DNA from: Chloroflexota bacterium
GTDB taxonomy: Bacteria; Chloroflexota; Anaerolineae; Anaerolineales; Villigracilaceae
Direction of reading: 5' to 3'
NCBI GenBank assembly: GCA_016875755.1
Contig: VGOX01000034.1
Coordinates: forward strand, 1-11,494
DNA: 11,494 bases
The notes under the pieces are model-generated. The model was not told the origin of the DNA. It was given only the letters and a program-made list of their open reading frames with translations, and ran no database searches. The stretch's first letter is position 1, and each line of letters begins with the position of its first letter. Of this stretch, positions 1 to 5,084 are shown piece by piece. A program made the translations under genes and the position numbers.

Positions 1-31
1 TCCAAGTACGATAGGTCTCGTTGATCGGCAT
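1..31 (-). CDS. Start of an unidentified gene, cut by the window edge
   Basis: Only the first ten codons are visible, reading MPINETYRTW, so no family can be assigned. The start is credible because a TGGAGG Shine-Dalgarno sequence lies 5 nt before the ATG. The gene lies about 200 nt downstream of a c-di-GMP-I riboswitch on the same strand, with no other sizeable ORF between, so it is the probable target of that switch. A 9-bp inverted repeat pairs the sequence just after its start codon with a segment further upstream, suggesting a second, translational layer of control. By analogy with other genes under this riboswitch class the product could concern surface structures, motility or c-di-GMP turnover, but nothing in these ten residues shows it. 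Confidence 0.5.
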   Translation of the reverse strand, partial: MPINETYRTW

Positions 32-94
32 CAGAACCTCCAGGTGAAATCGTTTGTCGTAAAACAACTTTACCCGATTTCTTTTGCCGATCAA
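21..94 (-). promoter_or_regulatory. Inverted repeat that could sequester the start codon of the leftmost gene
   Basis: TTGATCGGC (21-29) and GCCGATCAA (86-94) are perfect 9-nt inverted repeats. In the minus-strand transcript the upstream copy would pair with the nine bases directly after the AU of the AUG. Nested inside are GAAATCG/CGATTTC (7 bp) and GTAAA/TTTAC (5 bp), forming a second hairpin; the Shine-Dalgarno sequence lies between the inner hairpin and the outer helix. The repeats are seen directly; regulation of translation is inferred. Confidence 0.45.
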
Positions 95-120
95 TATTCT
101 TTTGTTAAACTGTCAGGTCG

Positions 121-162
121 CTAGAAAAAATATATTATTTTTCTACCAAAATCCTTCAGCAC
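121..162 (-). CDS. Possible 13-residue leader peptide (GTG start)
   Basis: Right after AAAGGAGGTGAT (174-163), an almost ideal match to the 16S rRNA anti-Shine-Dalgarno, a GTG opens an ORF reading MLKDFGRKIIYFF followed by TAG. The Shine-Dalgarno strength makes ribosome binding likely, although spacing from GGAGG to GTG is short (4 nt). The end of the ORF overlaps an AT-rich 8-bp inverted repeat (TAGAAAAA/TTTTTCTA, 122-145). It sits between the riboswitch terminator and the first large gene, as expected for a leader peptide or translational-coupling element. No homolog is recognised, and a chance Shine-Dalgarno-like sequence is the alternative. Confidence 0.35.
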   Translation of the reverse strand: MLKDFGRKIIYFF

Positions 163-220
163 ATCACCTCCTTTATGAAAAATATCGACGACAAAAACAT
201 TAATAAAGAGGGGGAATAAC

Positions 221-258
221 AAAAAAAGACTGCAAAAGGTCCGAAACCTCAGCAGTCT
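221..258 (-). terminator. Intrinsic terminator of the riboswitch expression platform
   Basis: On the minus strand AGACTGC (258-252) pairs perfectly with GCAGTCT (233-227), with an inner AGGT/ACCT helix closed by a UUCGG loop, followed by an uninterrupted run of seven T. Its 5' arm lies inside the riboswitch aptamer (the last bases of P3 and the joining region), so aptamer and terminator cannot both form. This predicts that ligand binding prevents termination. Confidence 0.85.
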
Positions 259-324
259 GGCGGTCTGTGCCTGTACAGACCCATAACTTTGCGCCCCCAT
301 CTCGCGGTGGGTTCGCCTTTTCAG
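241..324 (-). promoter_or_regulatory. Cyclic-di-GMP-I (GEMM-I) riboswitch aptamer
   Basis: On the minus strand the order of conserved blocks matches the GEMM-I consensus: P1 5' strand CUGAAA (324-319), GGCGAACC, P2 CCCACC/GAUGGG closed by a GCGA (GNRA) tetraloop with one C-A mismatch, the hallmark GGCGCAAAG (family consensus GGACGCAAAG), P3 GUUAUGGGUCUGU pairing with ACAGACCGCCAGAC, UGCUGA (consensus UGCCGA), and the P1 3' strand UUUCGG (246-241). The family binds c-di-GMP at the three-way junction, with the GNRA loop docking into P3. Because the terminator's 5' arm is buried in the folded aptamer, the layout is that of a genetic ON switch; that polarity is inferred. The controlled gene lies to the left on the minus strand. 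Confidence 0.85.
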
Positions 325-354
325 CTTGTGAATTTATCTACATACGCCGCATTT

Positions 355-383
355 ATTATTGCAAATTTTGATGCTTAATACAA
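355..383 (-). promoter_or_regulatory. Candidate promoter for the riboswitch transcript
   Basis: On the minus strand TTGTAT (383-378) is followed after exactly 17 nt by AATAAT (360-355), five of six matches to the -10 consensus but only three of six at -35. Transcription from here would start about 24 nt before the riboswitch P1 helix, a sensible leader length. It overlaps the upstream region of the divergent metallopeptidase gene. Confidence 0.35.
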
Positions 384-412
384 GGTCTAATTCATCCCAC
401 CTACAAACCATT

Positions 413-418
413 TATAAT
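413..418 (+). promoter_or_regulatory. -10 box of a probable leaderless promoter (metallopeptidase gene)
   Basis: A perfect TATAAT ends 7 nt before the ATG at 426, putting the expected transcription start at or next to the A of the start codon. No Shine-Dalgarno sequence precedes the ATG and the -35 region is weak. This fits a leaderless mRNA. Confidence 0.6.
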
Positions 419-425
419 CCCTGCA

Positions 426-1121
426 ATGTCGAAAAAAATATTTCTCCTGGCCATTCCTGTGGCGATCGCTGCCGCGGGAATTTATTTATACTTTACATTC
501 GGACGTTCTTCTGCCCGCACGGCACAAGTCTTCGACTGGTTCCGTGACCCAGCCTCGCGCCCCGAGTTGATGATGACGGCTGGGATGCGTTGCAACGGCG
601 CCCCGTTCCTCTTCCCCACCAATGGCTTGATCGGATTCATCTGGGACGATTCATTCCGCCCTGGTCACCGCCACGCCGGGGTGGACATTTTCGCAGGGAC
701 GGAGGTTGGCGTAACGCCCATCATCGCCGCCTACTCCGGGTACCTCACCCGCGAAACGGATTGGATCTCCACAGTCATCATCCGTGTACCAAAAGACCCG
801 CTGCGCCCAACGCGGCAGATCTGGGTGTACTATACTCACATGGCAGACCGAAACGGACTTTCGTTCGTCTCGCCTGAATTCCCGCCCGGTATAGAAGAGG
901 TCTATGTGGAGGAAGGCACCTTCCTTGGGTATCAGGGTAATTACTCCGGTGACCCGCTCAACCCCACAGGCTTGCATCTGCATATTTCGGTGGTGGAGGA
1001 TGATGGGTTTGGCAATTATAAAAACGAACTGGATATCGAAAATACCTACGACCCCTCGCCGTATTTTGGGCTGCCGTTGAATGCAAATGAGAATCCGGAC
1101 ACGATACCGGTATGTTATTGA
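426..1121 (+). CDS. M23 (LytM-type) metallopeptidase-fold protein, membrane-anchored or secreted
   Basis: A 231-residue protein with a hydrophobic N-terminal segment (about residues 5-25) that acts as a signal peptide or anchor, so the rest is extracytoplasmic. The body looks like the LytM/M23 zinc peptidase fold: HAGVDI gives the first zinc ligands (H83, D87), H138 in YYTHM and the HLH motif (H184, H186) supply the remaining ligand and catalytic histidine positions. Family members cut cross-links in peptidoglycan or serve as scaffolds; all the key residues seem present, so an active enzyme is likely, though the substrate is unknown. A serine/glycine/proline-rich insertion around 122-130 and 150-160 separates the motifs more than in classical LytM. 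The start follows a TATAAT box 7 nt upstream with no Shine-Dalgarno. The SDR gene begins 36 nt downstream and may be cotranscribed. Confidence 0.75.
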   Translation: MSKKIFLLAIPVAIAAAGIYLYFTFGRSSARTAQVFDWFRDPASRPELMMTAGMRCNGAPFLFPTNGLIGFIWDDSFRPGHRHAGVDIFAGTEVGVTPIIAAYSGYLTRETDWISTVIIRVPKDPLRPTRQIWVYYTHMADRNGLSFVSPEFPPGIEEVYVEEGTFLGYQGNYSGDPLNPTGLHLHISVVEDDGFGNYKNELDIENTYDPSPYFGLPLNANENPDTIPVCY

Positions 1122-1157
1122 GGTGTCAGGTGAAGATCGAAAATTGAAGGGAATGAA

Positions 1158-1748
1158 ATGAGCGGATTAAACAATAAGGTTGTTTTGATCACAGGGGCGG
1201 GCAAGGGCATTGGGCGGATGTTGGCGGAAGCGCTGGCTTCACACGGTGCAATTGTAGCGTTGAACGATATTTCGCCGATGAATGTGGAAGAAGTTGCGGC
1301 GGGCATCGTCAAAAACGGAGGCAAAGCCAAAGCCTATGTGGAGGATATTGCCAAGAAGGTCGGCGCGCAATCGGTGGTGAAAGATGTGGAAGATGATTTT
1401 GGTGTGATCGATATTCTCATCAACCATGCGGCGGTGGAACCACATACCCCCCTGCTGAGCATGGATGAATGGGACTGGCACCGCACACTGGATGTAAACC
1501 TGACGGGCGCATTCCTGATGATCCAATCGGCGGGGCGGGTGATGAAGGCGAAAGGCAGCGGCGTGATCGTCTGTTTGGGAGCAGGGACAGGTGACAGGTC
1601 CGCGAAAGAGGCGGGGGCGTATTTGGCGAGCAAGGCGGGGCTGGTGGAATTATCCCATCAGGCAGATGCGGAGTTAGGTCCTTTTGGCGTGCGTGTTTTT
1701 GCGGCAGAGACGTTTGAAGATGTAATCCAACTTTTGGAGGAAGCATGA
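1158..1748 (+). CDS. Short SDR-family Rossmann protein lacking the catalytic serine
   Basis: The N-terminal dinucleotide-binding motif TGAGKGIG (12-19), an acidic residue after the second strand (D37), INHAA (89-92, a variant of NNAG), N114 and YLASK (Y155, K159) place this in the classical short-chain dehydrogenase/reductase family, which reduces or oxidises carbonyl/hydroxyl groups with NAD(P)H. Two things are odd. The serine normally about 13 residues before the tyrosine is replaced (VCLGAGTGD, G141/A142). The protein is 196 residues against about 250 for the family, ending soon after the sixth strand (VRVFAAE), so the usual substrate-binding C-terminal part is missing. It may be non-catalytic or degenerate. 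A GAAGGGA Shine-Dalgarno precedes the ATG. Its stop overlaps the start of the DinB-like gene (ATGA), indicating translational coupling. Confidence 0.8.
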   Translation: MSGLNNKVVLITGAGKGIGRMLAEALASHGAIVALNDISPMNVEEVAAGIVKNGGKAKAYVEDIAKKVGAQSVVKDVEDDFGVIDILINHAAVEPHTPLLSMDEWDWHRTLDVNLTGAFLMIQSAGRVMKAKGSGVIVCLGAGTGDRSAKEAGAYLASKAGLVELSHQADAELGPFGVRVFAAETFEDVIQLLEEA

Positions 1749-2215
1749 AGGAATTACTTGAATATCGTGAAAAATTGATCGCGCGTTTGGGCGAGGCGGC
1801 AGAGGAATTTTGCGAGGCGTGCAAATCGTTCGAAAGCCCGTTCGAGAAGGTGGAAGGCGATTGGACGGTACACCAGATCGCGGCGCACACGCGGGATGTG
1901 GAGAAGTTCATTTATGGGCAGCGCATCCGCCGAACCTTGCGGGAGGAGAACCCCGAATTTACCAGTTTCGATGCCGATGCTTGGATGGCTGAACATTATG
2001 ACAAGGACGAGCCATTGGACAAGATGCTGGCTGAGTTTTTGGCGGGTGTGAAGGAAGTTTGTGAGATTTTGAGCGAAATGCCACCAGAAAGTTGGTCGCG
2101 CCTGAGCAGGCATGAGGCGTTGGGCGGGGAATTGACCTCGCAACTATGGGTAGAGCGCAGTTTGGCGCACTTTAAAGAGCATTTGAAGACCTTGAAAAAC
2201 GGCGAAAATCAGTGA
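1745..2215 (+). CDS. DinB-like (DinB_2/DUF664 type) helical-bundle protein
   Basis: A 156-residue all-helical protein with the pattern of the DinB/YfiT four-helix bundle. WTVHQIAAHTRDVE (40-53) matches the conserved WS/T...AHL/T..VE segment with a metal-ligand histidine (H48), and AHFKEHLKTL (141-150) supplies H142 and H146, completing a three-histidine metal site. Family members include mycothiol- and bacillithiol-dependent transferases and many of unknown function; the substrate cannot be told here. The start overlaps the SDR stop and has GGAGGA upstream, so it is the second gene of an operon. A terminator overlaps its last codons. Confidence 0.75.
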   Translation: MKELLEYREKLIARLGEAAEEFCEACKSFESPFEKVEGDWTVHQIAAHTRDVEKFIYGQRIRRTLREENPEFTSFDADAWMAEHYDKDEPLDKMLAEFLAGVKEVCEILSEMPPESWSRLSRHEALGGELTSQLWVERSLAHFKEHLKTLKNGENQ

Positions 2216-2231
2216 ATTTTGCCCGTTTTTT
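2195..2231 (+). terminator. Intrinsic terminator after the SDR-DinB operon
   Basis: AAAAACGG (2195-2202) pairs with CCGTTTTT (2223-2230), with an inner AAAAT/ATTTT helix separated by a small internal loop, and the 3' arm runs into six T (2226-2231). The hairpin covers the last codons and stop of the DinB-like gene. Confidence 0.6.
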
Positions 2232-2245
2232 GCGTATTCCTAGGG

Positions 2246-2251
2246 TAAAAT
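2246..2251 (+). promoter_or_regulatory. -10 box of a probable leaderless promoter (response regulator)
   Basis: GGGTAAAAT ends 6 nt before the ATG at 2258, downstream of the preceding terminator. There is no Shine-Dalgarno sequence, so a leaderless transcript starting at or just before the start codon is likely. Confidence 0.55.
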
Positions 2252-2257
2252 AAGCGC

Positions 2258-2914
2258 ATGAAAAAGCAAAGAATTATCCTTGTAGACGATCATGAGGTGG
2301 TGCGGCTTGGTTTGAAATCTCTGCTGGAACGCCACCCGCAATTTGATGTGGTGGGCGAGGCAGGGTCGGCGCGTGAAGCGTTGGAACAGACCGCCAACCT
2401 GAAGCCTGATGTTGTCGTGATGGATATTCGCCTGCCCGGCACGTCGGGCATCGAAGCCTGCGAACAGATCGTGAATCAGTATCCCAACACGAAGGTCATC
2501 ATGCTCACCTCCTATGCCGAGGACGAGATGCTGTTCTCCGCCATTCGCGCGGGCGCATCGGGATACATCCTCAAGCAGATCGGCAGCGATGACTTGATCA
2601 AGGCGCTCGAATCGGTCGGACGCGGTGAAGCGCTGCTCGACCCCGCCGTGACCCAGCGCGTCTTTCAGGAAGTGCGCCGCGCTGTGAAAGAGGAAGAGGC
2701 TTCGGCTTTCGCACATTTGAGCCAGCAGGAGAAGCACGTGCTTTTGCTCGTCTCGGAAGGCAAGACCAACCGCGAGATCGCGAAGACCCTGTTCCTCGGC
2801 GAAGGGACGGTGCGCAATTACGTTTCGAGCATTCTTTCCAAGTTGAATGTGAACAACCGCGCCGAAGCCGCCGCCTATGCGGTGGAACACAGTTTGAAGG
2901 AATATATTTCCTAG
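2258..2914 (+). CDS. NarL/FixJ-family response regulator
   Basis: A 218-residue two-domain DNA-binding regulator. The receiver domain (about 1-122) has the acidic pair D10/D11, the phosphoacceptor aspartate D56 in VVVMDIRLPG, the switch residues T84 (MLTSY) and K106 (YILK). A linker leads to a LuxR/GerE-type helix-turn-helix (about 152-212): LSQQEKHVLLLVSEGKTN, REIAKTLFLGEGTVRNYVSS, ILSKLNVNNRAEA. Such proteins are phosphorylated by a sensor histidine kinase and then dimerise on DNA; the closest style is DevR/LiaR. No kinase is encoded next to it in this window, so it is an orphan here. It has its own promoter and a strong terminator just after the stop, making it monocistronic. Confidence 0.93.
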   Translation: MKKQRIILVDDHEVVRLGLKSLLERHPQFDVVGEAGSAREALEQTANLKPDVVVMDIRLPGTSGIEACEQIVNQYPNTKVIMLTSYAEDEMLFSAIRAGASGYILKQIGSDDLIKALESVGRGEALLDPAVTQRVFQEVRRAVKEEEASAFAHLSQQEKHVLLLVSEGKTNREIAKTLFLGEGTVRNYVSSILSKLNVNNRAEAAAYAVEHSLKEYIS

Positions 2915-2929
2915 TTTTCAAGAGGTATC

Positions 2930-2977
2930 AAAAGCGGAGACACAAACGCACTTCGGTGAGATTGTGTCTCCGCTTTT
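2930..2977 (+). terminator. Strong intrinsic terminator after the response regulator
   Basis: Perfect 16-bp arms AAAAGCGGAGACACAA (2930-2945) and TTGTGTCTCCGCTTTT (2962-2977), an inner CAC/GTG stem with a UUCG tetraloop, and a T run continuing past the 3' arm. The A run at the 5' side makes it potentially bidirectional. Confidence 0.9.
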
Positions 2978-3160
2978 TGTTTGGGAGTGTCCAATATCCA
3001 AGATATTCTATGTCATTGCCTGTACCGTGCGCAGGCACGCGTGCGAGCCCGCTAGGGCGAAGCAATCCCCCAAATTTACGAGAAGATTGCTTCGTCGGGC
3101 TCCGCCCTCCTCGCAAAGACATGAAGTCTTGATTTCGATGTTAGACACTCCCTTTTGTTT
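2975..3160. mobile_element. MITE-like element with 8-bp target site duplication
   Basis: The element itself spans 2983-3152 (170 bp). Its ends GGGAGTGTC and GACACTCCC are perfect 9-bp terminal inverted repeats; extended to 19 bp they agree at 16 positions (GGGAGTGTCYAAYATCSAA). Directly outside both ends is the same octamer TTTTGTTT (2975-2982 and 3153-3160), as expected for a target site duplication. It has no transposase gene, so it would be moved in trans; 8-bp duplications occur in several IS families (for example IS256), but the family is not assigned. It is inserted right at the T run of the response regulator's terminator and ahead of the acetyltransferase gene. Confidence 0.75.
3011..3121. 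repeat. REP-like palindromic repeat nested in the MITE-like element
   Basis: TGTCATTGC (3011-3019) and GCAAAGACA (3113-3121) form the outer arms with one mismatch, and the GCGAGCCCG...GCGAAGCAATC segment (3043-3067) pairs imperfectly with GATTGCTTCG...CTCCTCGC (3085-3114). This is the common intergenic palindrome whose spurious translation contains SLRGGRSPTKQS. The left arm is interrupted at 3020-3042 by extra sequence that forms its own CGTGC/GCACG hairpin. Confidence 0.7.
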
Positions 3161-3180
3161 AATCAACAAGTGAGATCACC

Positions 3181-3747
3181 ATGTTCCCATTCACAAAACT
3201 GACAGACGGCATAGTGGACATCCGTCCCTTTGAATTTGGGGAGGAGAACGAGTTGTACGCCGCAGTCCATGAATCGCTGGCGCAGCTCAGCCCGTGGATG
3301 TCTTGGGCGACTGAAAAATACACCCGTGACACAGCGCGGGATTTCATCGCCATCACGCGCGCGGAATGGTCACGCGGTGCGCTGTATGCCTTTGCAATCG
3401 CAGACGCGCACACGAATCAACTGGTGGGCGGATGCGGCGTGAGTCATATTCATCCGATCTATAAATTTTGCAACCTCGGCTATTGGGTGCGGACATCCCG
3501 TCATGGTGCAGGAATTGCAGGGCGTGCCACAAAACTTGCCGCGCGTTTCGCCTTTGAAAAAGCGGATGTCATCCGCGCGGAGATCGTGATCGCGGTTGGG
3601 AACGATGCCAGCAAACGGGTGGCGGAAAAGGTCGGCGCACATTACGAGGGAATCTTGCTGAACCGCATGACCGTGCGCGAAAAAATCTACGATGCGTATA
3701 TGTTCTCGCTTCTCCCCTCTGATTTTGGGCTGGTTGCCAGAGTGTAA
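3181..3747 (+). CDS. GNAT-family N-acetyltransferase, RimJ/RimL type
   Basis: A 188-residue acetyl-CoA-dependent acetyltransferase. The opening (IVDIRPFEFGEENELYAAV), the central LGYWVRTSRHGAGIAGRATK with the acetyl-CoA pyrophosphate loop (RHGAGIAGRA), and NDASKRVAEKVGAHYEGIL are hallmarks of the RimJ/RimL branch. Relatives acetylate N-termini of ribosomal proteins or small molecules; the substrate here is unknown. The ATG is chosen because the protein then starts at the usual position before the first strand, but no clear Shine-Dalgarno or TATAAT-ATG arrangement precedes it, unlike its neighbours. The MITE-like insertion ends only 20-28 nt upstream, so the original promoter may have been displaced or the element may now provide it. 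A terminator follows the stop. Confidence 0.88.
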   Translation: MFPFTKLTDGIVDIRPFEFGEENELYAAVHESLAQLSPWMSWATEKYTRDTARDFIAITRAEWSRGALYAFAIADAHTNQLVGGCGVSHIHPIYKFCNLGYWVRTSRHGAGIAGRATKLAARFAFEKADVIRAEIVIAVGNDASKRVAEKVGAHYEGILLNRMTVREKIYDAYMFSLLPSDFGLVARV

Positions 3748-3776
3748 ATATATCCATTTTCTTTTTGGTGGTTAAG

Positions 3777-3806
3777 ATAAGGCGAATAAAAACGCGCCTT
3801 ATTTTT
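3777..3806 (+). terminator. Intrinsic terminator between convergent genes
   Basis: ATAAGGCG (3777-3784) pairs with CGCCTTAT (3795-3802), followed by TTTTT (3802-3806). It terminates the acetyltransferase gene. The 3' arm overlaps the stop codon of the convergent TIM-barrel gene; in the minus direction there is no T run. Confidence 0.65.
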
Positions 3807-4656
3807 CCTTCTCCCCGCTGACCTTCATCCACATCTTCTTCATGTGCAGAGCATCCTCTTCCATTATGGGACTTTCGCACAGGATGCGTCCGCCGCAGCC
3901 GAATGCGTGCAGGGCTTTGAGGAGGGCTTTCAGATCCAAGTCCGCTTCGGCGAAGGGCAGGTGATTCTTTTCACCTTTGGGACCATACTCGATCCCCGAA
4001 AGATGGATGTGCAATTTTTTCAAGGCTTTCGCGCCGAGGGTCTTGCCGTATTTTTCCAACAAGCGTGACCACTCATCATAGGTATTCATCGTACCATCAC
4101 CGGGACGGGCGTGCAGGTGGGCAAAATCAAGACAGGGCTGCACCATGTCCATGGCTTTGCTCATGGCGAGGGCATCTTCAAACGAGCCGAGCATGGCAGA
4201 TTTTCCCATCGTCTCCGGGCGCAAGGTGACCATGTCACCGTTCTTTTGCAGTTCCTTCACACAGCCTTCCAAACGCGGCAGGGCAACCTGTAACACGTCC
4301 GCGGGGTCATTGCCGAAATAGGAACCGGGGTGAAAAATGATGTCGGTTGCGCCAGCGAGATAGCCATAATGCGCCGCGTCCATCAAACGCTTGCGGGATT
4401 TGGTCCATTCTTCATCCGTGGCGTTCAAATTAATAAAATACGGCGCATGCACGCTGAGCGAAACCGCGTGCGCCTCACTGGTGGATTTGATCACCGCACA
4501 CGTCGCTTCGGTCACACGCACCGATTGCACCCAGCCAAGTTCCAGAGCTTCCAAGCCGATGGATCTGCTGAATTCAATTGCGCCAACCGAGCCGCCGGGC
4601 TTTTTGGGCGTTCCCGTGGGTGAACCGACAGTTCCGAATTTGAAGGATAAGGACAT
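3799..4656 (-). CDS. Endonuclease IV-like (AP endonuclease family 2) TIM-barrel protein
   Basis: A 285-residue protein matching endonuclease IV (Nfo) in length and order of metal-site motifs: H70 (SVHAPYFINL), H109 (IIFHPGSY), E148 (RPETMGK), D177 and H180 (CLDFAHLHAR), H216/H218 (HIHLSG), H232 (NHLPF) and E261 (ILCESP). Nfo uses three zinc ions to cleave DNA 5' to abasic sites in base excision repair. One ligand differs: the aspartate two residues before the seventh-motif histidine (DRH in E. coli) is Lys in GEKNH, with Glu one residue further, so the third metal site may be altered. DNA repair is therefore likely but a sugar-isomerase-like role is possible. The start has TGGAGA 7 nt upstream. 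It is last in the pgpH-ybeY-dgkA gene string, 36 nt after dgkA. Confidence 0.8.
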   Translation of the reverse strand: MSLSFKFGTVGSPTGTPKKPGGSVGAIEFSRSIGLEALELGWVQSVRVTEATCAVIKSTSEAHAVSLSVHAPYFINLNATDEEWTKSRKRLMDAAHYGYLAGATDIIFHPGSYFGNDPADVLQVALPRLEGCVKELQKNGDMVTLRPETMGKSAMLGSFEDALAMSKAMDMVQPCLDFAHLHARPGDGTMNTYDEWSRLLEKYGKTLGAKALKKLHIHLSGIEYGPKGEKNHLPFAEADLDLKALLKALHAFGCGGRILCESPIMEEDALHMKKMWMKVSGEKEK

Positions 4657-4670
4657 GGGAATCTCCAGTT

Positions 4671-4710
4671 TTCAGTGATCAGTAATCAGTGGTCAGTTTC
4701 CAGTGAGCAG
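4671..4710. repeat. Short tandem heptamer repeat
   Basis: Nearly six consecutive 7-bp units of the form NNCAGTN: TTCAGTG, ATCAGTA, ATCAGTG, GTCAGTT, TCCAGTG, AGCAG. It starts in the spacer between dgkA and the TIM-barrel gene and runs into the 3' end of dgkA, so the last codons of that gene (LLTGN) and its stop are repeat-derived. Confidence 0.7.
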
Positions 4711-5082
4711 GGTGGTGAGTTTCAGCCAAAGCGGCGGACCGAGAATGAGCACTCCCACCAGAATCGCGGCGAGGGCGGCGACCAACACAGCAGCAGCGCC
4801 CACATCCTTGCCGATCTTCGCAAGCGGGTGTTCGTCCGGGCTGGCGAGGTCCACCACCACTTCGATGGCCGTGTTGATGAACTCCGCAGTGAACACAAAA
4901 GCAGCCGTCAAAATAATGATCGCCCACTCAATCAGCGAAAGTCTCAGCCACAACCCCACAATAAAAACCGCCGTAGCGATCGCGCTGTGTATCCACGCAT
5001 TGCGTTGGGTACGCAAGACATAGAACCATCCGCGAAAGGCATGGCGGAAGGATTGAATCCGCGAGAAGAAAAAATCCGCCAC
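4693..5082 (-). CDS. dgkA: DgkA-type diacylglycerol/undecaprenol kinase
   Basis: A 129-residue integral membrane kinase. The family signature is clear: EFINTAIEVVVDL (E67, N70, E74, D78) followed by KIGKDVGAAAVLVAA, with three transmembrane segments (about 33-49, 52-70 and 95-117) and an amphipathic N-terminal part. The enzyme uses ATP to phosphorylate diacylglycerol (Gram-negative) or undecaprenol (Gram-positive type), recycling lipid carriers at the inner face of the membrane; which lipid is used here cannot be read from sequence. The GTG start is preferred over the longer ATG at 5148 because it gives the family's normal length, follows the ybeY stop by 2 nt and has AGGA upstream. The last codons lie in a heptamer repeat. 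Confidence 0.88.
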   Translation of the reverse strand: MADFFFSRIQSFRHAFRGWFYVLRTQRNAWIHSAIATAVFIVGLWLRLSLIEWAIIILTAAFVFTAEFINTAIEVVVDLASPDEHPLAKIGKDVGAAAVLVAALAAILVGVLILGPPLWLKLTTLLTGN

Positions 5083-5084
5083 GG

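Noticed and set aside
426..547. Riboswitch control of the metallopeptidase gene
   Set aside because: The aptamer and terminator are only sensible on the minus strand, facing away from this gene.
2240..2890. Minus-strand 216-residue ORF
   Set aside because: It is opposite the response regulator, which has full receiver and HTH motifs; the minus translation matches no known pattern.
2928..3122. Minus-strand ORF containing SLRGGRSPTKQS
   Set aside because: This is the well-known spurious translation of an intergenic palindromic repeat, not a protein gene.
2975..3160. Possible CRISPR or phage attachment site at the repeats after the response regulator
   Set aside because: There are only two octamers at the ends of an element with terminal inverted repeats; no regular spacers, cas genes or integrase.
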